Notes: generated by a model not told the origin, from the sequence alone. A DNA stretch of 17,759 nucleotides from an uncultured Clostridia bacterium (GCA_937892135.1 CALAUK010000129.1:1-17759), one strand, 5' to 3'; shown: positions 7,787-14,861, counted from the first letter of the stretch. Numbers and translations are program-made.

Positions 7787-9880
7787 TTGCTACATACACA
7801 AAAGAATTATGACTTCAGAAAAGCAATGCTTGAAGTCCACAAAAAAGATTTAAGAGATTTTTCGGTTAAACCTTGCGCTAACGAATTTGAAATCAAAGAC
7901 GGCATGAAAATTATTATTTCAGAAAATGCGTCCGAGGTTATTGTTACTGCTGCAAAGGATTTTGCCGATTTTCTATACACATCTATGGGAGTTTCTGTTT
8001 TTGTTAAAACAGGAAATGCAGAGGATGGCGAAATTTTTGTCGGAACAAAAGAAGAGATTGACCTTGACCTTAAAAACGCTGATTCTTATAAAGGATTTGC
8101 CGCAGAGGTAAATGATAAAATCACAGTTTGCGGTTTTGATGACAGAGGCGCCGCTCAGGGACTTTATTTCTTAGAAGACGAAATGAGTGAAAAAAGAGCA
8201 CCGTACCTTACAAAAAGGGTAACTCGCAGAAAGCCTCTTTTCTCGCCAAGAATGCTTCATTCAGGTTATGGTCTTGATGAATATCCCGATGAACACCTAA
8301 ATGCAATAGCTCATTCGGGCCGTGATGCAATCCTTATTTTTGCAAAAGAAGCAAATATCACACCGTACGGATATCTTGATTTTAACGAGCTTATTCACAG
8401 AGCAAAAAAATACGGAATAGATGTTTATGCATACAGCTATATGAAAACAACAGTTCACCCCGATGACCCCTCTGCAAAAGAGGTGTATGATTCTCTTTAC
8501 GGAAAGCTTTTCCGTGAGTGTCCCGGTCTTCGTGGCATAACACTGGTTGGTGAAAGCGTTGAATTTGCAAGTAAGGACCCGAGAGTTTGCAAACCCGGTG
8601 GCGACTGGGCAACAGGCGACGTTCCAAGCGGAAAGCCCCGTCCGGGTTGGTTCCCTTGCAGTGACTATCCTCAGTGGATTTGTCTTGTAAGAGATACTGT
8701 AAGAAAGTATAACCCCGAAGCAGATATTGTTTTCTGGACCTATAACTGGGGCTGGGCGCCTGAAAAAGAGCGAGTTGAGCTTATTAACAATATGCCGACA
8801 GATGTTTCTCTTCTTTGTACCTTTGAAATGTTCCAGGCGTATAAAATAGAAAATATTACTGAGCATTGTTCAGATTACAGCCTTGTGTTTGAGGGACCCG
8901 GTGAATATTTTACTTCCGAGGCGGTTGCCGCTAAAAAGCGCAACATAAGACTTTATTCGATGACAAACACAGGCGGTCTTACATGGGATATAGGAACAAT
9001 TCCTTATGAGCCTATGCCTTATCAGTGGATTAAGCGTTATAGAGCAATGGTGGATGCACACAATAACTGGGGACTTTGTGGCCTTATGGAGTCTCACCAT
9101 TATGGCTTCTATCCGTCATTTATAGGTGAGCTTTCAAATCTTGCTCTTTCTGATACAGAGCTTAATATGGAAGAGCACTTAAAGCATATTCTTATTAAGC
9201 ATTTTGGCAAAGGAAATGAGAACGAAGTAGACAAAGCCTTAAAGCTATGGAGTGAGGCAGTAACTCACTTTATTCCCGCAAATGAAGACCAGTATGGCCC
9301 GTTCCGTTGTGGTCCTTCTTATCCTTTGTGCCTGAGAAGAGTTGTTAATGTTCCAAGCGTGCCTTATGCTCATTTCGGAAGCAGGATTTTCTATCCCGAT
9401 TATCCTAAGTTCCCTGCAAATGACCAGCCTAAGAACTCGGCAAGTGCGCTTCGTATGCCCGTTGAAATACGTTCTCTAACAAAGGCAAAAGAGCTTTTGG
9501 AAGAGGGTATTAAAATCTTAGAGAAAATTGAAAATGCAAACGATAACCTTTTATATCTTATCAATCTTGGCAAATATATTGCCGCAACTGTTTTAACAGG
9601 TATTCACGTTAAAAGGTGGTATATAACAAAAACAAAGCTTTTATTAGAACAGGATAAAGATAAGATAGATGCACTTTTTAAAGATCTTTATGAAATTGCA
9701 GAAACTGAGATGAAAAATGCCGAAAGCGTTCTTCCGTTGGTTGACTTGGATTCTCGTCTTGGCTGGGAACCAAGCATGGAATATGTTGGCGACAGAAAAG
9801 CTATTGAGTGGAAGCTAAGACAGGTTAAGTATGTAATCGAAAAAGAGATTCCCGAATACAAATTAAGCTTTGAAAGATAA
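7787..9880 (+). CDS. Putative cytosolic glycoside hydrolase (GH20/GH67-like architecture)
   Basis: A 697-residue protein without signal peptide or membrane segment. Residues about 28-135 look like the small alpha/beta domain that precedes the barrel in GH20 and GH67 enzymes (GEIFVGTKEE at 81-90; KITVCGFDDRGAAQGLYFLE at 111-130). Residues about 148-455 resemble a TIM barrel with aromatic-rich strand ends: FSPRMLHSGYG (152-162), GITLVGESVEF (250-260), FWTYNWGW (316-323) and MESHHYGFYPS (434-444). Glu256, Glu259 and Glu435 are candidate acid residues, but I cannot assign them with certainty. The C-terminal third is mostly helical. I do not recognise a named family, so the substrate is unknown. 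The start is TTG, six bases after GGGGAGGG. It is a single-gene unit; the transporter upstream is transcribed separately. Confidence 0.6.
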   Translation: MLHTQKNYDFRKAMLEVHKKDLRDFSVKPCANEFEIKDGMKIIISENASEVIVTAAKDFADFLYTSMGVSVFVKTGNAEDGEIFVGTKEEIDLDLKNADSYKGFAAEVNDKITVCGFDDRGAAQGLYFLEDEMSEKRAPYLTKRVTRRKPLFSPRMLHSGYGLDEYPDEHLNAIAHSGRDAILIFAKEANITPYGYLDFNELIHRAKKYGIDVYAYSYMKTTVHPDDPSAKEVYDSLYGKLFRECPGLRGITLVGESVEFASKDPRVCKPGGDWATGDVPSGKPRPGWFPCSDYPQWICLVRDTVRKYNPEADIVFWTYNWGWAPEKERVELINNMPTDVSLLCTFEMFQAYKIENITEHCSDYSLVFEGPGEYFTSEAVAAKKRNIRLYSMTNTGGLTWDIGTIPYEPMPYQWIKRYRAMVDAHNNWGLCGLMESHHYGFYPSFIGELSNLALSDTELNMEEHLKHILIKHFGKGNENEVDKALKLWSEAVTHFIPANEDQYGPFRCGPSYPLCLRRVVNVPSVPYAHFGSRIFYPDYPKFPANDQPKNSASALRMPVEIRSLTKAKELLEEGIKILEKIENANDNLLYLINLGKYIAATVLTGIHVKRWYITKTKLLLEQDKDKIDALFKDLYEIAETEMKNAESVLPLVDLDSRLGWEPSMEYVGDRKAIEWKLRQVKYVIEKEIPEYKLSFER

Positions 9881-9881
9881 T

Positions 9882-9912
9882 AAAAAAGCCTCTCGTATGA
9901 GAGGCTTTTTTT
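9882..9912. terminator. Bidirectional terminator between the hydrolase-like and asparagine synthetase genes
   Basis: A6 GCCTCTC, loop GTAT, GAGAGGC T7. Its right T-tract overlaps the stop codon of the convergent asparagine synthetase gene. Confidence 0.9.
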
Positions 9913-11731
9913 ATACTATATTCACCTTGTATTCCTCAAGCCAGAAATCAAACTGCAAAAGCCACGCGATAAGCTGAGGCTTTGCCATAAGCTGACCGAA
10001 CCAGGTGTGATTTTCTTCCTTTAAGACGGCGTCAAGAACATTTTTGTCGATGATTTCGTTTAGGGGAGAGTTTTCTTTGAGCCTATTTGTAAGCATGGAA
10101 TATACCAGTTTTTCATATTCAGGATTGTGTGTTTTAGGATACGGACTCTTTTTGCGGTTTAGGATTTTATCAGGCAAAAAGTCTTTCATAGCATTTCTTA
10201 AAAGTGCCTTTTCAACTTTGTTCTCAAACTTTATTTCCCATGGCACGTTATACACAAATTCTAAAATTCTGTGGTCCGTAAACGGCATTCTCACTTCAAC
10301 GCCGCTCGCCATAGAGCATCGGTCTTTTCTTTCAAGAAGCGATGCACCGAAATAGTTTATTGAAAGATTTGTTGCAATTCTTGATGCCTTCATTACGTGC
10401 GAATCAGTATCTAAAACAGAACACTCCGAAAGACTGTTTTTATAGATTTGGGAGATATATTCATATCCCTCGTCAGCTCTTGCAACTGATTTTTGGAAAA
10501 GTCCTATGCGAAGAGTGGGCTCGTGTATCCATGGGAAGAAGTCACGATAGAGCATTTCGGGGCGGTAAAACCATGGGTAACCTCCGAAAATTTCGTCTGC
10601 ACATTCGCCCGACAGCACAACGGTGTGATTTTTTTTGATTCTTTCTAAAAAATACAATAAAGAAGAATCTATATCCGCCTGACCGGGCAGGTCTCTTGCT
10701 TTAACAGCCCTTAAAAGATAGTCTGCAACATCTTTGGTGGGCGCTGTTAAAACAGTGTGGTTTGAACTTATAAAATCTGCCATATAGATGGCAAATTCAT
10801 CGTCTCTCTGCGGTTGGAAGAGGCTTTGTTTAAAGCTTTCTTTATTGCCCTCGTATTCAAATGAATAGGTGGACAAGGTCTTTTTGTCCTCTCGGTATGC
10901 CTTTGATGCAACTGCGCTGACAACAGACGAGTCAAGCCCTCCTGAAAGAAGCGTGCAAAGAGGCACATCGCTTACAAGGCGGCGCTTTATTGCATCTGAT
11001 AAAATATCGTTTACAAGAAAAACAGCCTCTTTTGGTGTGTGGTAAAACTCTTTTGCCTCAAGACGCCAGTATTTTTTTAAGCGGAGTCCGTCTTCATTAT
11101 ATATTCCGCAGGTTGCGGGAGGAATTTCTTTAATGTCTTTAAAAATACCCGTGCCACTTGTTTTAACGGGTGCAAGGTACAAAAGCTGCCAAAGTCCGTA
11201 TTTATCAATGTTTGTTGAAATTTTGGGGTGCTCTAAAAGAGCTTTCATTTCGGAGGCTAAAAGAAAAAGACTGTCTTTTTCAGCATAAAAAAGAGGCTTT
11301 GCTCCAAATCTGTCGCGGGCGATGAAGACTTCTTTTTTGCTCTCATCATAGATCACAAACGAAAAAATTCCGTTTAAAAATTTCGGGCAATCCTCGCCGT
11401 AGAGAATGTATGAATAAAGAACTGTCTCCGTATCGCAGGAGGTTTTAAAATTTATTCCTCTTGTTTCAAATTCCCGCCTCAGTTCAGGCGAGTTATATAT
11501 TTCACCGTCATAGAGTATTGTGTATTTTTCTCCTAAAAACTCTGCGCTCATAGGCTGAGTGCCGTTTTTTATGTCCATAACAGAAAGTCTGTTAGAAAAA
11601 AGGTTAACGCTTTTGAAAATTTTTTCGCCTGTTTCGTCAGGACCTCGGTGGCGCATGGTATCATTCATTTTTCGGCCGATTTCGGGATTTGGGTTTTCTT
11701 TAAAGTCTATTACTGCACATATCGAACTCAT
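9911..11731 (-). CDS. asnB: Asparagine synthetase B-type, glutaminase nucleophile position is Ser
   Basis: Two-domain enzyme that converts aspartate to asparagine with ATP, taking ammonia from glutamine. The C-terminal synthetase domain is intact: pyrophosphate loop LLSGGLDSS (261-269), SGECADEIFGGY (374-385) and ERKDRCSMASGVEVRMPFTDH. The N-terminal class II glutaminase domain keeps RHRGPD, Arg48, GEIYN and Asp100. However, the universal Cys2 nucleophile is Ser here (MSSICAV against MCSIFGV in E. coli), and the oxyanion-hole Asn is Asp75 (YDGEIYN). A Cys does occur at position 5. The start is firm: AAGGAGG lies six bases upstream. The enzyme may therefore use free ammonia or an N-terminal Ser nucleophile. 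The length (606) is normal for clostridial family members. Confidence 0.92.
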   Translation of the reverse strand: MSSICAVIDFKENPNPEIGRKMNDTMRHRGPDETGEKIFKSVNLFSNRLSVMDIKNGTQPMSAEFLGEKYTILYDGEIYNSPELRREFETRGINFKTSCDTETVLYSYILYGEDCPKFLNGIFSFVIYDESKKEVFIARDRFGAKPLFYAEKDSLFLLASEMKALLEHPKISTNIDKYGLWQLLYLAPVKTSGTGIFKDIKEIPPATCGIYNEDGLRLKKYWRLEAKEFYHTPKEAVFLVNDILSDAIKRRLVSDVPLCTLLSGGLDSSVVSAVASKAYREDKKTLSTYSFEYEGNKESFKQSLFQPQRDDEFAIYMADFISSNHTVLTAPTKDVADYLLRAVKARDLPGQADIDSSLLYFLERIKKNHTVVLSGECADEIFGGYPWFYRPEMLYRDFFPWIHEPTLRIGLFQKSVARADEGYEYISQIYKNSLSECSVLDTDSHVMKASRIATNLSINYFGASLLERKDRCSMASGVEVRMPFTDHRILEFVYNVPWEIKFENKVEKALLRNAMKDFLPDKILNRKKSPYPKTHNPEYEKLVYSMLTNRLKENSPLNEIIDKNVLDAVLKEENHTWFGQLMAKPQLIAWLLQFDFWLEEYKVNIV

Positions 11732-11803
11732 AAAATACCTCCTTGGAATTATCTGTTAAATTCTATGCAAAAAACAGTTTGACAATTACAAAATAAATTA
11801 ACC

Positions 11804-11832
11804 TTGACAAGCATAAAATAAAAATGTATCAT
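11804..11832 (+). promoter_or_regulatory. Promoter of the DUF4430-like gene
   Basis: TTGACA (11804-11809), 17-base spacer, TATCAT (11827-11832). I could not find an equally clear promoter for the divergent asparagine synthetase gene in this 134-base gap. Confidence 0.7.
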
Positions 11833-11865
11833 TATATGTAGAAGATTGTATTTTGGAGTGATAAT

Positions 11866-12630
11866 ATGAAAAATAAAAGTGAAAACAAGAGAAAAAGGCG
11901 CCGTTCAAATTCTTCAAAAAGAACTATTTCTCTTTGCTTGATGATTTTAATTATACTGGGCCTTATAGGCGGAATAATCGCGGTGAATTTTATCAAAGCC
12001 GATAAAAAAAGTGTTCAGGCGCATATTGTTTTAGAAGACGATAATGGCGTTTTCTTTAATCATCCTGTAACAGTGACTGCTGAGAAGCCAACTGCGGCTA
12101 TGGCGCTTGAGAAGCTTTTTCGTGAAAAAGAAATTCCCTATAAGTACGATGCGGGAATGTTTTCTATGATTAACAATCTTTCGCTTAATGAAACGCACAG
12201 TTGGATGTTTTATTTAAACGGAAAACAACCTGAGGTTGGAACGAAAAACACAGAAATTAAAGAAGACGATATTATAACTATGAAATATGAAGATTTTTCA
12301 AAATTCCTTGTGCCCGGCGCAAACGAGGCAGAAAAGATTTCGGTTAATGTAATATCGGTTATTTCTGATGGTGAGACTGTGGAAACATCAGTTTTAATTG
12401 AAAAAGGAAAAACAGTAAAAGATGCAATTTGTGAGGCAGCGAAAACTTTGGGCGTAACGTGCTCATTTACTGACGGTAAGCTTAATTCCTACGGAGATTA
12501 TACAAATGGGGAAAATGAATTCTGGCAGATTTTAATAAATGATGAAATAAAAGAAGATGCATTGGATACAATAGAAGCCAGAGAAGAAGATAAGATTACC
12601 ATTAGCTTTGGTGCGAATAATGAAGAGTGA
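11866..12630 (+). CDS. Membrane-anchored protein with two DUF4430-like domains
   Basis: A 254-residue protein: a very basic N-terminus (KRKRRR), one membrane segment at about residues 21-43, then an exported region with two similar domains of about 95 residues. Each has the pattern of a hydrophobic beta segment, a helix beginning T-A-x-x-A, a W-x-(F/I)-x-(L/I)-N motif (THSWMFYLNG near 120; NEFWQILIND near 219) and a closing acidic-Asp-(K/I)-I-T strand. This resembles DUF4430, a ubiquitin-like fold found in Gram-positive surface proteins and related to the C-terminal part of cobalamin carriers. The positive-inside rule places the domains outside the cell, with no lipobox. Ligand unknown. The ATG has GGAGTG five bases upstream. 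Confidence 0.7.
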   Translation: MKNKSENKRKRRRSNSSKRTISLCLMILIILGLIGGIIAVNFIKADKKSVQAHIVLEDDNGVFFNHPVTVTAEKPTAAMALEKLFREKEIPYKYDAGMFSMINNLSLNETHSWMFYLNGKQPEVGTKNTEIKEDDIITMKYEDFSKFLVPGANEAEKISVNVISVISDGETVETSVLIEKGKTVKDAICEAAKTLGVTCSFTDGKLNSYGDYTNGENEFWQILINDEIKEDALDTIEAREEDKITISFGANNEE

Positions 12631-12640
12631 TAGTGCACAT

Positions 12641-12664
12641 ACTTAAATTGCGCGCAATTTAAGT
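12641..12664. promoter_or_regulatory. Perfect 24-bp palindrome upstream of the 54-codon gene
   Basis: Half-site ACTTAAATTGCG is followed immediately by its exact reverse complement. It lies 11 bases after the DUF4430-like stop codon and 17 bases before the next start. There is no T-tract on either side, so a regulator binding site or a cruciform/mRNA hairpin fits better than a terminator. Confidence 0.6.
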
Positions 12665-12681
12665 AAAAGGGTGTGTACTTT

Positions 12682-12846
12682 GTGAACTTTTCAAACAAAT
12701 TTTCACGAAACAAGACGAAAAAGGCGTGGGACGTGGTAAATGCTTTTGTGGGCGCGGAACAGCTTAAAACAGACCCTCAGGGCAGTTATACAGGAAATCC
12801 CCGAGACAAAGATGAGGTTCCCGTTCAGGACGCGGACGACCTTTAA
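12682..12846 (+). CDS. 54-residue protein with DPQGSYTG and PVQDADDL motifs
   Basis: A short open frame from a GTG start with AAAAGGG upstream. The first 30 residues are basic to neutral (MNFSNKFSRNKTKKAW, then DVVNAFVGAEQL). The tail is acidic and carries DPQGSYTGNP and EVPVQDADDL. I have the impression of having seen tails of this type in other clostridial small proteins, but cannot verify it here. No membrane segment or metal motif. It lies between the DUF4430-like gene and a strong terminator, so it can be co-transcribed with that gene. Support for reality: correct codon phase, position and a terminator two bases after the stop. An alternative in-frame GTG at 12673 is less likely because it abuts the ribosome binding site. 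Confidence 0.68.
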   Translation: MNFSNKFSRNKTKKAWDVVNAFVGAEQLKTDPQGSYTGNPRDKDEVPVQDADDL

Positions 12847-12847
12847 G

Positions 12848-12885
12848 AAAACAGCCTGCAGGGCTTAAGCTTTGCAGGCTGTTTT
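12848..12885 (+). terminator. Terminator after the 54-codon gene
   Basis: AAAACAGCCTGCA, a 12-base loop, TGCAGGCTGTTTT. Thirteen paired bases ending in T4. Confidence 0.88.
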
Positions 12886-12935
12886 ACCCCTTTTAAACAG
12901 CAAAAACAAAAATTTTAAAAAAATTAAATTTTGTA

Positions 12936-12964
12936 TTGACAAAGCCTTAAAATTATGTTAAACT
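12936..12964 (+). promoter_or_regulatory. Promoter of the serine tRNA pair
   Basis: TTGACA (12936-12941), 17-base spacer, TAAACT (12959-12964), 23 bases before the first tRNA. Confidence 0.8.
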
Positions 12965-12987
12965 ATATGTCGTTAACAAAGTTGTAC

Positions 12988-13074
12988 GGAGAGGTGTCCG
13001 AGTGGTTTAAGGAGCTGGTCTTGAAAACCAGTGATACGAAAGTACCAAGAGTTCGAATCTCTTCCTCTCCGCCA
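12988..13074 (+). tRNA. tRNA-Ser, anticodon UGA
   Basis: Acceptor stem GGAGAGG (12988-12994) pairs with CCTCTCC (13064-13070), followed by discriminator G and an encoded CCA. The anticodon stem is CTGGT/ACCAG with loop CTTGAAA, so TGA sits at 13022-13024 and reads UCA. The long variable arm and the GTTCGAATC T-loop are those of a class II serine tRNA. Confidence 0.97.
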
Positions 13075-13111
13075 CTTTTTTTTATTTAATAAACTTTTTA
13101 GCTACGGCTGT

Positions 13112-13203
13112 GGAGAAGTACTCAAGTAGGCCGAAGAGGCGCCCCTGCTAAGGGTGTAGGTCGTTAACGCGGCGCGAGGGTTCGAATCCCTCCTTCTCCG
13201 CCA
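13112..13203 (+). tRNA. tRNA-Ser, anticodon GCU
   Basis: Acceptor stem GGAGAAG (13112-13118) pairs with CTTCTCC (13193-13199), with discriminator G and an encoded CCA. The anticodon loop CTGCTAA (13145-13151) places GCT at 13147-13149, reading AGC/AGU. It has the long variable arm of a serine tRNA and is presumably co-transcribed with the UGA tRNA 38 bases upstream. Confidence 0.97.
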
Positions 13204-13240
13204 ACAAAAAGCAAGTCACAAAAGTGACTTGCTTTTTGTT
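13203..13240 (+). terminator. Terminator of the serine tRNA operon
   Basis: A 17-base perfect stem around loop AAAA (13220-13223): AACAAAAAGCAAGTCAC on the left and GTGACTTGCTTTTTGTT on the right, beginning at the tRNA's terminal A. The right arm is also the start of the 50-bp repeat described next. Confidence 0.88.
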
Positions 13241-13273
13241 TTACGAAGAAAGGGATTCGAACACGAGCGCCGG
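13224..13273 (-). repeat. tRNA-Ser 3'-end/terminator-derived repeat, copy 1
   Basis: On the minus strand this copy reads TTCGAATCCC, a degraded acceptor end, then AACAAAAAGCAAGTCAC. That is the same order as the 3' end of the adjacent tRNA-Ser(GCU) plus its terminator arm, so it is an inverted, decayed duplicate. It forms the right half of the terminator hairpin. Confidence 0.75.
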
Positions 13274-13489
13274 GACGGCAAGAGGGAATCGAGCCCGAGC
13301 GCATCCTGCGGATGAATAAGCGAGGGCGCAGAGTTGTGCAGCGGTCGAAAAATAAAGCGAAGCGAAAATTTTTCGGGCACCGCAAACGGGTAGAATCCCG
13401 TTTTGTGACTTGCTTTTTGTTTTACGAAGAAAGAGATTCGAACATGTGCACCGGAGCGGAAGTGGAGGCATCCTGGCTTTTTCACCAAT
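13241..13489. other. Non-coding repeat region downstream of the tRNAs
   Basis: No credible gene. It holds the two tRNA-derived repeats, GC-richer sequence between them (about 13261-13345), and a 7-bp hairpin AAACGGG / CCCGTTT (13384-13403) just before copy 2. Minus-strand open frames here translate to low-complexity peptides whose pieces come from the tRNA complement and the terminator arm; they are artefacts. Confidence 0.65.
13405..13454 (-). repeat. tRNA-Ser 3'-end/terminator-derived repeat, copy 2
   Basis: About 90% identical to copy 1 over 50 bases and 181 bases away in the same orientation. It shares GTGACTTGCTTTTTG, TTTACGAAGAAAG and GATTCGAACA. No facing left arm is present, so this copy does not form the terminator hairpin. 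Confidence 0.78.
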
Positions 13490-13525
13490 AAAAAACCCAG
13501 AAGCATCAAGCTTCTGGGTTTTTTT
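13490..13525. terminator. Bidirectional terminator
   Basis: A6 CCCAGAAGC, loop ATCAA, GCTTCTGGG T7. It can end leftward transcripts of the metallopeptidase/XRE pair and any rightward read-through from the tRNAs. Bases 13526-13613 show nothing further that I can name. Confidence 0.88.
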
Positions 13526-13613
13526 ATAATTTAATGCACTATTACAGTTAATCTACAAATAAATCGAAGAATATCCCTTACAAACATATGCGCTTATGGA
13601 AGTTCGTAAAATT

Positions 13614-14333
13614 TTATTCTTCTTGGGGGAAGCATATTAAGCATGGTTTGTACCTGGCATTTATAGCTTCGTTTAATGTCACTTCTGTCAAATTATTTTT
13701 ATATTTTATAATGATACAATGTTTTTTGTGATATTTTTTTCCGCTCGATGTTACATAATACGTACTATCGGAAGTTGTTGAGGTTGATATATCAGTTGTT
13801 ACAGATTTTGTTTGCTTTATGATTAAGAAATTAATCATAAAGTATAATCCCAAGATAAAGGCTGCTAGTGCAAACATACTGAATATTAATTTCCATTTTT
13901 TAATTATAAAGAGTTTGAGTTTAAAGCCGATACCAGGATTCTTAATACAAAAGGCAAATTCATTTGCAAATTCTTCTCTTTTAATTTTAGAATAATTTGA
14001 ATCATCATTTTTAAAATTGGGGTCGCTGATGTGCCCAAGCTCATGGCGTAAAAGGGCGCACTTGTCTTCGACGGAAACATTTGCATTTATAAATAAGATT
14101 TTCAGGTTTTTTGTCAAATATAAAAAGGAGTCATTGTGTTCAACTTCTTTTTCAATTCTTAATTTCTCTATAAGTTCAGCTATATATTCTGAGTTGGAGG
14201 TCTTTTTGTAATTAATAATCGTAAACTGATTAGATTCTATCACTCGCTGCAAATCATTACAGTCAGTCAAAGAGTAAAGTTTGTTTTGAAATAATATTTT
14301 AAGTGCTGCTTTCCTAGCCGGGTTATTTTCCAT
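13614..14333 (-). CDS. ImmA/IrrE-type metallopeptidase with membrane segment and Cys/His tail
   Basis: A 239-residue protein. The zinc-peptidase motif HELGH is at 97-101, followed by REEFANEFA (119-127), whose Glu is the usual third ligand of ImmA/IrrE peptidases. A hydrophobic segment (about 148-172) and a Ser/Thr-rich linker (178-192) come next. The tail then has YYVTSSGKKYHKKHC and KPCLICFP; His202 or His205 with Cys206, Cys231 and Cys234 could bind zinc, like the Ada-type metal-binding fold. In ICEBs1 of Bacillus, ImmA cleaves the repressor ImmR encoded beside it. Here the partner XRE gene overlaps by 11 bases, supporting an equivalent repressor/protease pair. A membrane anchor and tail are not part of ImmA itself, so signal sensing at the membrane is a reasonable but unproven idea. 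Confidence 0.8.
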   Translation of the reverse strand: MENNPARKAALKILFQNKLYSLTDCNDLQRVIESNQFTIINYKKTSNSEYIAELIEKLRIEKEVEHNDSFLYLTKNLKILFINANVSVEDKCALLRHELGHISDPNFKNDDSNYSKIKREEFANEFAFCIKNPGIGFKLKLFIIKKWKLIFSMFALAAFILGLYFMINFLIIKQTKSVTTDISTSTTSDSTYYVTSSGKKYHKKHCIIIKYKNNLTEVTLNEAINARYKPCLICFPQEE

Positions 14334-14760
14334 GTTTTTCGCTGTTTTTTATCCTTTCAACCAAGTCCAAAATTGTTTTTTCCGCATCTGTAAGAGGATT
14401 GCTTGACGACAGGCTGCCATATGCAGCAATAATCTCCTCTTCTATCGAAGTGGATTTAATGCGCCGACGCTCTGTTTCCGCAACAGCTTCGACAGTATGC
14501 TTGCCTAAATCATCAAGTGAATTATAAATCTTTATAAAATTCAGTAATTTGTCATCGATTGCAACAGGAACATCCTGAAGAGTATAAATTTCCAATTCTT
14601 TTAAAATTCTGCTTACCATATCATAGTTAGATGCACTTACACCATTTTTTAGAATAAAATTAATTGTGGTTCGCGGCATATTAATATGTTTTGAAAAGTT
14701 TTCGATAGTACCAAATTTTTCTTTTATTCGTTTACGAATCAAATCCTTATACATATCCAA
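14323..14760 (-). CDS. XRE-family HTH transcriptional regulator
   Basis: A 145-residue protein with a helix-turn-helix at about residues 5-55 (KEKFGTIENFSKHINMPRTT, then INFILKNG) and a helical tail. That is the size and layout of repressors paired with ImmA-type peptidases. It starts at TTG (14760), with AAGGAAG eight bases upstream on the minus strand; an in-frame ATG lies two codons later. It overlaps the metallopeptidase gene and diverges from the tyrosine recombinase gene, with promoters of both in the shared 263-base gap. By analogy with ImmR it may repress the recombinase and itself; the operators are not proven. Confidence 0.82.
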   Translation of the reverse strand: MDMYKDLIRKRIKEKFGTIENFSKHINMPRTTINFILKNGVSASNYDMVSRILKELEIYTLQDVPVAIDDKLLNFIKIYNSLDDLGKHTVEAVAETERRRIKSTSIEEEIIAAYGSLSSSNPLTDAEKTILDLVERIKNSEKHGK

Positions 14761-14781
14761 TCAAATCACTTCCTTGAATAT

Positions 14782-14810
14782 ATTTTACAACATAATATAA
14801 ATTTCGTCAA
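14782..14810 (-). promoter_or_regulatory. Promoter of the XRE/metallopeptidase pair
   Basis: Minus strand: TTGACG (14805-14810), 17-base spacer, TAAAAT (14782-14787). The leader is about 15 bases. Confidence 0.78.
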
Positions 14811-14828
14811 TAAAATTAACAAAAACAG

Positions 14829-14856
14829 TTGACAAGAACAATATTCGTGATATAAT
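14829..14856 (+). promoter_or_regulatory. Promoter toward the tyrosine recombinase
   Basis: TTGACA (14829-14834), 16-base spacer, TATAAT (14851-14856). Both boxes are perfect. The leader would be about 160 bases, unusually long here. A GTTGACAAC dyad at 14943-14951, flanked by TTCG and CGAA, is a possible operator further along it. Confidence 0.75.
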
Positions 14857-14861
14857 CTAAT

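Noticed and set aside
8297..8866. Minus-strand open frame of 189 codons
   Set aside because: It is antisense to the middle of the hydrolase-like gene, with composition set by that gene's codons and no upstream signals.
11732..11865. T-box or other riboswitch before the asparagine synthetase gene
   Set aside because: The gap is only 134 bases shared with a divergent promoter, and no T-box sequence, specifier stem or antiterminator was found.
13224..13454. Possible CRISPR array
   Set aside because: Only two repeat units, 181 bp apart, derived from a tRNA end. No regular spacers and no cas genes.
13164..13509. Three overlapping minus-strand open frames of 73-97 codons
   Set aside because: They translate the complement of a tRNA gene, its terminator and the derived repeats; one ends in GGEGGIRTLAPR, a peptide typical of reversed tRNA-Ser sequence. 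No ribosome binding site or protein family.
14788..14796. A third copy of the recombination half-site (CAACATAAT) in the XRE promoter spacer
   Set aside because: Only nine bases match and no second arm follows; such a match is not unlikely by chance in AT-rich DNA.
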